The position numbers and the translations under genes are program-made. 6,114 bases of DNA from CAVPGH01 sp046726955 (GTDB lineage: Bacteria; Acidobacteriota; Vicinamibacteria; Fen-336), in contig JBKPBQ010000230.1 of the NCBI GenBank assembly GCA_046726955.1, positions 1 through 6,114 on the forward strand, in the 5' to 3' direction. Shown here in pieces: positions 1 to 4,119 of the stretch (within the stretch, counting starts at the first letter, position 1; every line of letters begins with the position of its first letter). Under the pieces are notes generated by a model that saw nothing but the letters and a program-made list of their open reading frames with translations, was not told where the DNA came from and did no database searches.

Positions 1-1132
1 GCCAGTAGCCGATCGCGCGCGAGCGGCCCTTCACCCAGAGGAGGCCCGTCTCCCCCGCCGGCAGCTCGCGGCCGTCGTCGTCCGCGACCTTCACCTCGAA
101 TCCCTCGACGGGCTTCCCGAGCGTTCCCGGCTTGACGTCGCCCGCGCGGTTGGTGAGGAAGATGTGCCACATCTCCGCGGTGCCCAGCCCGTCGAGCAGC
201 TCGACGCCGAAGGTCTCCTTCCAGCGGCGGTAGAGCTCGGGGGGCAGGGCCTCTCCGGCCGACGTCGCGAAGCGAAGGCTCGACAGATCCTGCTTCGCGG
301 CGTCGGGGTGCGAGACCATCTGATTCACGACCGTGGGCACGTTGACCAGCACCGTCGGCCGGTGCGTGCGGATCTTCTCGAAGAGCACCTCCGGCGTCGG
401 GTGCTCGGGAAAGAGCACGGACGTCGCCCCCACCGAGAACGGAAAGAAGAGGTTCGAGCCGGTCGCGTATCCGAAGAAGAGCTTGGGGACGGACAGGGTC
501 ACGTCCGACTCCGTGTACCGCAACGTCGCCTTGGCGTAGAGCTCCGTGGTGTTGGCGTACGAGAGGTGCGTCTGCACCACCGCTTTCGGCCGGCCGGTGG
601 TGCCGCCGGAGAAGAGCCAGATCGCGGGGTCGTCGCGGTGCGTGGGCGTGTTGTCGAGCGTGTCGTTTACCGAGGTCGCCTCCTCCTCGAACGACGCATG
701 CCCTTCCGCGCGTCCTCCCACGACGAGGAGGCGCTTGAGCCAGCGCGCGTCGCGGGCGGCAGTCGCGAAGGCATCGAGCGTGCCCGCGGCCACGACGGCC
801 ACCCGCGCCCGCGTGTACTCGAAGAAGTAGGCCACATCCTCGGCCTTGAGCTGCGGGTTGACCATGACGGCGACCGCGCCGATCTTCAGCGTCCCGAAGA
901 GCGACCCCACGAACTCGGGGCCGTCGGGTAGCGCGACGATCACGCGCTGCTCGCTCTCCACGCCCAGCCGGCGCAGCACATGGCCGAAGCGATGAGCGAG
1001 GGCCTGGACCTCGCGGTACGTGAGCCGGCGATCGCCGCACACGAGGGCCGTTCGCCCGCCCCGCCCCTCGCGCACGCGAGCGTCGAGAAGGTAGTCGGCG
1101 AGGTTGAACGACTCGGGCGGATCGAAAGGCAT
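1..1132 (-). CDS. Benzoate-CoA ligase family acyl/aryl-CoA synthetase (3' end beyond window)
   Basis: An ANL-superfamily adenylating enzyme that should activate an aromatic carboxylic acid with ATP and CoA in the cytoplasm. 377 codons are visible from the ATG at 1132. The ATP-binding P-loop LFSGGTTGRPKA is at residues 173-184, SAGEALP at 291-297, and DGLGTAEM at 314-321 with the Mg-ATP glutamate E320. GETGLLWVKG (360-369) and AIGYW (373-377) follow. The N-terminal run (FNLADYLLD, TYREVQALAHRFG, VNPQLKAEDVAY) and the HIFLTN stretch after E320 resemble benzoate-CoA ligases rather than fatty-acid or acetate enzymes. The missing C-terminal part, roughly 130-150 residues, would carry the TGD motif and the catalytic lysine. 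The start lies 4 nt after the permease stop, with no clear Shine-Dalgarno, suggesting translational coupling. Next to a kynureninase-like gene, 2-aminobenzoate (anthranilate) is an attractive substrate, but benzoate or another aryl acid fits equally well from sequence alone. Confidence 0.92.
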   Translation of the reverse strand, partial: MPFDPPESFNLADYLLDARVREGRGGRTALVCGDRRLTYREVQALAHRFGHVLRRLGVESEQRVIVALPDGPEFVGSLFGTLKIGAVAVMVNPQLKAEDVAYFFEYTRARVAVVAAGTLDAFATAARDARWLKRLLVVGGRAEGHASFEEEATSVNDTLDNTPTHRDDPAIWLFSGGTTGRPKAVVQTHLSYANTTELYAKATLRYTESDVTLSVPKLFFGYATGSNLFFPFSVGATSVLFPEHPTPEVLFEKIRTHRPTVLVNVPTVVNQMVSHPDAAKQDLSSLRFATSAGEALPPELYRRWKETFGVELLDGLGTAEMWHIFLTNRAGDVKPGTLGKPVEGFEVKVADDDGRELPAGETGLLWVKGRSRAIGYW

Positions 1133-1136
1133 GACG

Positions 1137-2510
1137 TCAGGCGTTCGTCTTCGGCCGGGAGAGACGATACCCCAGGGCGAGCACGGCCATCCACGGAAGG
1201 GCGGCGTAGAGCGTCGGGCGCAGTCCCGGGGCCCACCAGGTCGAGACGAGGATGGCGAGAATGACGAGGCCGCCCACGACGGAGCCCGCGGGACCGAGCA
1301 GGCTGCGGAACGGCAGGGACGGCGCGCCCGGGCGGTCCCACGCCTGCCGGAAGCGAACGTGGACGACGAAGATGAGCGCCCACACGAGGAGCGCGCCGAA
1401 GAGGGCCACTCCCAGGAACGCGACGTAGGCCGAATCGGGCCAGAACCAGCGGACGACGACGGCGGCCGCGAGCCCGACGCTCGAGAGGAGCAGCGCGTTC
1501 AGCGGCGTGCCCCGCGCGTTCACGCTGCCGAGCGCCTCGGGCACGTAGCCGGCACGCGCCAGGGAGAAGAGCGTGCGCGACACGAGGTAGAAGTTCGCGT
1601 TGGCGGCGGACAAGGCGGCGGTGAGCACGACGAAGTTCATGAGCGAAGCCGCCCCGGGTATTCCGCTCTGCCTCAGGACGGTCACGAACGGGCTCTCCCC
1701 GACGCCGAGCTCGCGCCACGGCGTGAGGGCGACGAGTACGGCGGTCGTGGCGAGATAGATCGCGGTGAGCCCGACCACCATCCGAAGGAGCGCGCGCGGG
1801 ATCGTGCGCTCGGGGTTCTCCGCCTCGCCCGAGGCCACCGCCACCACCTCGACCCCGATGAAGGCGTAGATCACGAAGCAGCAGGCGAGCCAGACTCCGG
1901 TGAAGCCGAAGGGCAGCGGATCGGCGCGGAGGTTCTGCAGGCCGATGGCGGGCGCGCCCGTGAGCCCGAGGATCTGGGCGATGCCCAGCACCACGAACAC
2001 CACCACCGCCACCACCTTGATCATGACGAACCAGTACTGGAACTCGGCGAACGACCGCACGGGGCCGGTGTTGAGGTACAGCAGCGCGAGGGAGAAGCCG
2101 ACGATCCACAGGGCGCCGGGCACGCTCGGGAACCAGTACTTCATGTAGATGGAGATGGCGACGAGGTGGCCGCCGGTGGCGATGACCTCCATGATCCAGT
2201 ACGTCGCGCGGACCGAGTAGCCCGCGAAGGGCGAGAGATACATCCCTGCGTAGACGCCGAAGGAACCGGCGGTGGGATGGGCCGCGCACATCTCGGCGAG
2301 GGCGAGGGCGAGGAGCACCGAAACCCCGGCCACGAGCAGGTAGGACAAGAGGACGGCGGGACCGGCAGTGCCGACGGAGAGGCCGCTGCCCAGGAAGAGC
2401 CCGGTGCCGATGGCCCCGCCGATCGCGAGCATCGCCTGGTGCCGGGTGGCCAGCCGGCGGGAGAGACCCTCCTCGCGCCGGATGCCAGGGTGGTCGCGGA
2501 GGTCGTTCAC
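1137..2510 (-). CDS. APC-superfamily amino-acid permease (AAT-like), 457 aa
   Basis: An inner-membrane secondary transporter, probably a proton-coupled amino-acid importer with about 12 membrane helices. The cytoplasmic N-terminus (GLSRRLATRH, 15-24) leads into the TM1 signature IGGAIGTGLFLGSG (30-43). Approximate helices are 27-45, 51-75, 95-121, 132-146, 158-183, 205-228, 241-262, 286-306, 336-354, 360-385, 405-425 and 432-449. The family motif E-x-x-NPERTIPRA (229-240) sits between TM6 and TM7. The length is normal for the family. The GTG at 2510 was chosen because it keeps the conserved RH-containing N-terminus and follows the upstream stop by 5 nt. The same frame stays open upstream only as a shadow of the kynureninase-like gene. 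No strong Shine-Dalgarno is visible, so coupled translation is likely. It resembles permeases for aromatic amino acids, proline or GABA; the substrate cannot be read from sequence. Context suggests tryptophan, kynurenine or a related aromatic compound. Confidence 0.9.
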   Translation of the reverse strand: MNDLRDHPGIRREEGLSRRLATRHQAMLAIGGAIGTGLFLGSGLSVGTAGPAVLLSYLLVAGVSVLLALALAEMCAAHPTAGSFGVYAGMYLSPFAGYSVRATYWIMEVIATGGHLVAISIYMKYWFPSVPGALWIVGFSLALLYLNTGPVRSFAEFQYWFVMIKVVAVVVFVVLGIAQILGLTGAPAIGLQNLRADPLPFGFTGVWLACCFVIYAFIGVEVVAVASGEAENPERTIPRALLRMVVGLTAIYLATTAVLVALTPWRELGVGESPFVTVLRQSGIPGAASLMNFVVLTAALSAANANFYLVSRTLFSLARAGYVPEALGSVNARGTPLNALLLSSVGLAAAVVVRWFWPDSAYVAFLGVALFGALLVWALIFVVHVRFRQAWDRPGAPSLPFRSLLGPAGSVVGGLVILAILVSTWWAPGLRPTLYAALPWMAVLALGYRLSRPKTNA

Positions 2511-2515
2511 GCTGG

Positions 2516-3703
2516 CTAGGTGACGACCGACGAGAAGGGCACGTTCGTGTCGTAGTCGCGGGTGCGCACGATGCGCGCGATCTCGTCCAGCAGGCGGTCC
2601 AGCTCCTCGAACGTGTTGTAGAAGTGCGGGGAGATCCGGATCCCCGCCCCCACGCGGTAGTCGATGAGGAAGTCGCGCCCTTTGAGGGCGCGGGCCACGA
2701 ACTTCGCCTCCGGGACGTCCACGGCCACCGTGCCCGCGACCCGATCCGGATCGCGAGAGGCGGCGGTAGCGAAGCCGAGGGCGTCCGCGCGGGCGAGCAC
2801 GTGGGCGGTCATTCTCCTCGATTTCTCCCGGATGGGCGCGACGCCGGCCTCCCGCACGATGTCGAGGCCGGCCATGGCCGCGTAGTAGGCGGGGATCGCG
2901 GGCGTGCCGTTCATCATGCGCATCGCGTCGCCCCGTGGGACGGCGGGTCCCGTGTCGAACTCGAACGGCGTCCGGTGGCTCACCCAGCCGGTGAGACGGG
3001 GACGCGCAGTCTGGAGGACGTCGGGGCGCGTGTAGAGGAAGGCGTTGCCCGGTCCGCCGCACAGCCACTTGAGGCAGCCGCCTACGGCGAAATCGACGCC
3101 GAGCGCGGTCAGGTCGACGGGAACGATCCCGGCCGACTGGTACGTGTCGAGGAGGACGCAGGCGCCGACCTTCCGTGCCTTCTCGACGACCGCCGGCACG
3201 TCCATCACGTAGGAGGTCCGGAAGAGCACGTGCGAGAGCGCCACGACCAGCGTCGTCTCGTCGATCGCGGAGAGGAGCCGCTCGGTGGACACGGACAGGT
3301 CCTTCTCACCTGGGACGAGCGATAGCTCCAGGCCGTTTTTCTCCTGCGCGCGGTAGAGATAGATGAGCGAGGGAAAGTCCATCTCCGGGCAGACGATCCG
3401 GCGGCGCTGGCCGCTGGGCTCGAGCGACGACAACGCGACCGCGGAGGCCGTCGTCACGTTCTCGTGCATGCTGACCGTGCCGGGAGGCGCGCCCACGATC
3501 TCGGCGACCTTGTTGCCCACGCGGCCGGGGAGCTCCCACCAGGTCTCTTCCCAGGCCCGGATCCCGCGGGTGGCCCAGATCTCGGCGTACTCGGCGAGGC
3601 CCCGGGCGGCGCCGCGGGGCATCGCCCCCAGGGAGTTGCTGATCATGTAGACCGTCTTCTCGAGGATCGGAAACTCGGGACGCCAGCGCGTGAGCTCGTC
3701 CAT
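2516..3703 (-). CDS. Kynureninase-like PLP-dependent enzyme (class V aminotransferase fold), 395 aa
   Basis: A fold-type I PLP enzyme whose closest family by eye is kynureninase, which cleaves kynurenine to anthranilate plus alanine. Kynureninase-type landmarks appear in order: YMISNSLGAMPR (19-30), GIRAWEETWWELPGRVGNK (47-65), SHVLFRTSYVMD (157-168), the PLP-ring aspartate D186 in DTYQSAGIVPVDL, the Schiff-base lysine K212 in CLKWLCGGPG, LTGWVSH (237-243), NGTP (265-268), the predicted substrate-carboxylate arginine R356, and HFYNTFEELD (360-369). The length of 395 aa is close to known bacterial kynureninases. Departures from the classical enzyme, as I remember it, are DLAH changed to DTYQ and TYKYL changed to CLKWL, so it may act on a different substrate. 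The ATG at 3703 was chosen because it puts the conserved RWRPEFP run right at the N-terminus. An upstream in-frame GTG at 3748 would add 15 residues, and neither start has a well-placed ribosome site. It is the first gene of the leftward cluster. Confidence 0.85.
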   Translation of the reverse strand: MDELTRWRPEFPILEKTVYMISNSLGAMPRGAARGLAEYAEIWATRGIRAWEETWWELPGRVGNKVAEIVGAPPGTVSMHENVTTASAVALSSLEPSGQRRRIVCPEMDFPSLIYLYRAQEKNGLELSLVPGEKDLSVSTERLLSAIDETTLVVALSHVLFRTSYVMDVPAVVEKARKVGACVLLDTYQSAGIVPVDLTALGVDFAVGGCLKWLCGGPGNAFLYTRPDVLQTARPRLTGWVSHRTPFEFDTGPAVPRGDAMRMMNGTPAIPAYYAAMAGLDIVREAGVAPIREKSRRMTAHVLARADALGFATAASRDPDRVAGTVAVDVPEAKFVARALKGRDFLIDYRVGAGIRISPHFYNTFEELDRLLDEIARIVRTRDYDTNVPFSSVVT

Positions 3704-3764
3704 CCCCAATCGGGCCGAGGCCCGCCTCCGCGGTCGCCATTGTTCCACGACCCGCCGTGCGTGT

Positions 3765-3779
3765 GGACCTCCCCGGTCC
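3765..3779. repeat. Small inverted repeat GGACC-N5-GGTCC
   Basis: Perfect 5-bp arms flank a 5-nt spacer. Read on the minus strand, the loop and right arm contain the GGGGAGGT ribosome-site-like sequence, so a leftward transcript could hide it in a weak hairpin. With such short arms in GC-rich DNA, chance is a serious alternative. Confidence 0.3.
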
Positions 3780-3821
3780 CCGGTCTGTCTTTAAATAAGG
3801 TCCGGCATCCTCGGAAGGTCG

Positions 3822-3834
3822 CCGCGAAACGCGG
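3822..3834. promoter_or_regulatory. Candidate operator palindrome CCGCGAAACGCGG
   Basis: Perfect 5-bp arms (CCGCG/CGCGG) surround AAA. The palindrome ends directly before the extended -10-like element of the rightward gene, so it lies in the -35/-10 spacer. This is where a dimeric repressor would block RNA polymerase. I do not recognise it as the site of a named regulator. Confidence 0.35.
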
Positions 3835-3843
3835 TGCTAGACT
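3835..3843 (+). promoter_or_regulatory. Extended -10-like element (TGCTAGACT) for top6B
   Basis: TGCTAGACT matches the TGn extension plus a hexamer sharing four of six bases with TATAAT. The -35 position 17-18 nt upstream is poor, as is common for extended -10 promoters. A transcript starting about 7 nt downstream, near 3850, would have a leader of about 15 nt containing the ribosome site. This is a prediction by eye only. Confidence 0.4.
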
Positions 3844-3854
3844 GACTGGATTTC

Positions 3855-3860
3855 GGAGGT
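3855..3860 (+). promoter_or_regulatory. Ribosome binding site deciding the TTG start of top6B
   Basis: GGAGGT lies 4 nt before the TTG at 3865. An in-frame TAG at 3838-3840 closes the frame upstream, and no ATG occurs in frame before codon 152, well inside the conserved ATPase domain. TTG with this site is therefore the best start. It places the Lys/Ala/Pro-rich extension inside the protein. Confidence 0.8.
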
Positions 3861-3864
3861 TCGA

Positions 3865-4119
3865 TTGGCGAAGACGTCTGCCCTCAAGAAGGCTTCCGTG
3901 AAGGCGGGGCGCAAGGTCGTCCGCCCGCAGCTCGCACTCTTTGAAGAGCCGTCCTCGCGGCCGGCGGCAAAGGTCAAGGGAAAGCCGGCCGCAAGCCCCG
4001 TCAAGTCGGTCGCCAAGCCGGCCCCAAAGACGCCCCCGAAGCCGGTCAACCCCGCCCTCGCCGACAAGCTCCCACCGCCCGAGCCGGCCCCCGCCCCTGC
4101 CAAAGAACCCCGCCGCGCC
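3865..4119 (+). other. N-terminal extension of Top6B: basic, Lys/Ala/Pro-rich, predicted disordered
   Basis: Roughly the first 85 residues precede the conserved Top6B start and, from memory, have no counterpart in the archaeal proteins, which begin near the ISVxEFF region. The segment is rich in K, A, P and V with few large hydrophobic residues (for example KPAPKTPPKP around 51-60), like the DNA-binding tails of some high-GC bacterial proteins. Its only hydrophobic cluster is QLALF. Likely roles are nonspecific DNA contact and partner recruitment (inference). Confidence 0.7.

Larger units (their letters stand above)
3704..3864. promoter_or_regulatory. Divergent intergenic control region between the catabolic operon and top6B
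   Basis: This 161-bp gap (116 bp if the leftward gene starts at GTG 3748) separates head-to-head transcription units and must hold the start signals for both. An A/T island, TTTAAATAAG at 3790-3799, stands out in otherwise GC-rich DNA and could melt as part of a leftward promoter, though no convincing -35 partner was found. On the minus strand a GGGGAGGT (3774-3767) lies about 18 nt before GTG 3748, farther than usual for a Shine-Dalgarno. The rightward side carries a palindrome, an extended -10-like element and a clear ribosome site, listed separately. Confidence 0.6.

Noticed and set aside
164..931. 255-codon plus-strand open frame opposite the CoA ligase
   Set aside because: It is Arg/Gly/Val-rich without recognisable domains and antisense to a well-supported ligase with all expected motifs.
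1104..2519. 471-codon open frame on the plus strand opposite the permease
   Set aside because: Its translation is low-complexity (Glu/Gly/Arg/His-rich) with no family motifs, and it lies antisense to a clear 12-helix permease. It is a GC-rich shadow.
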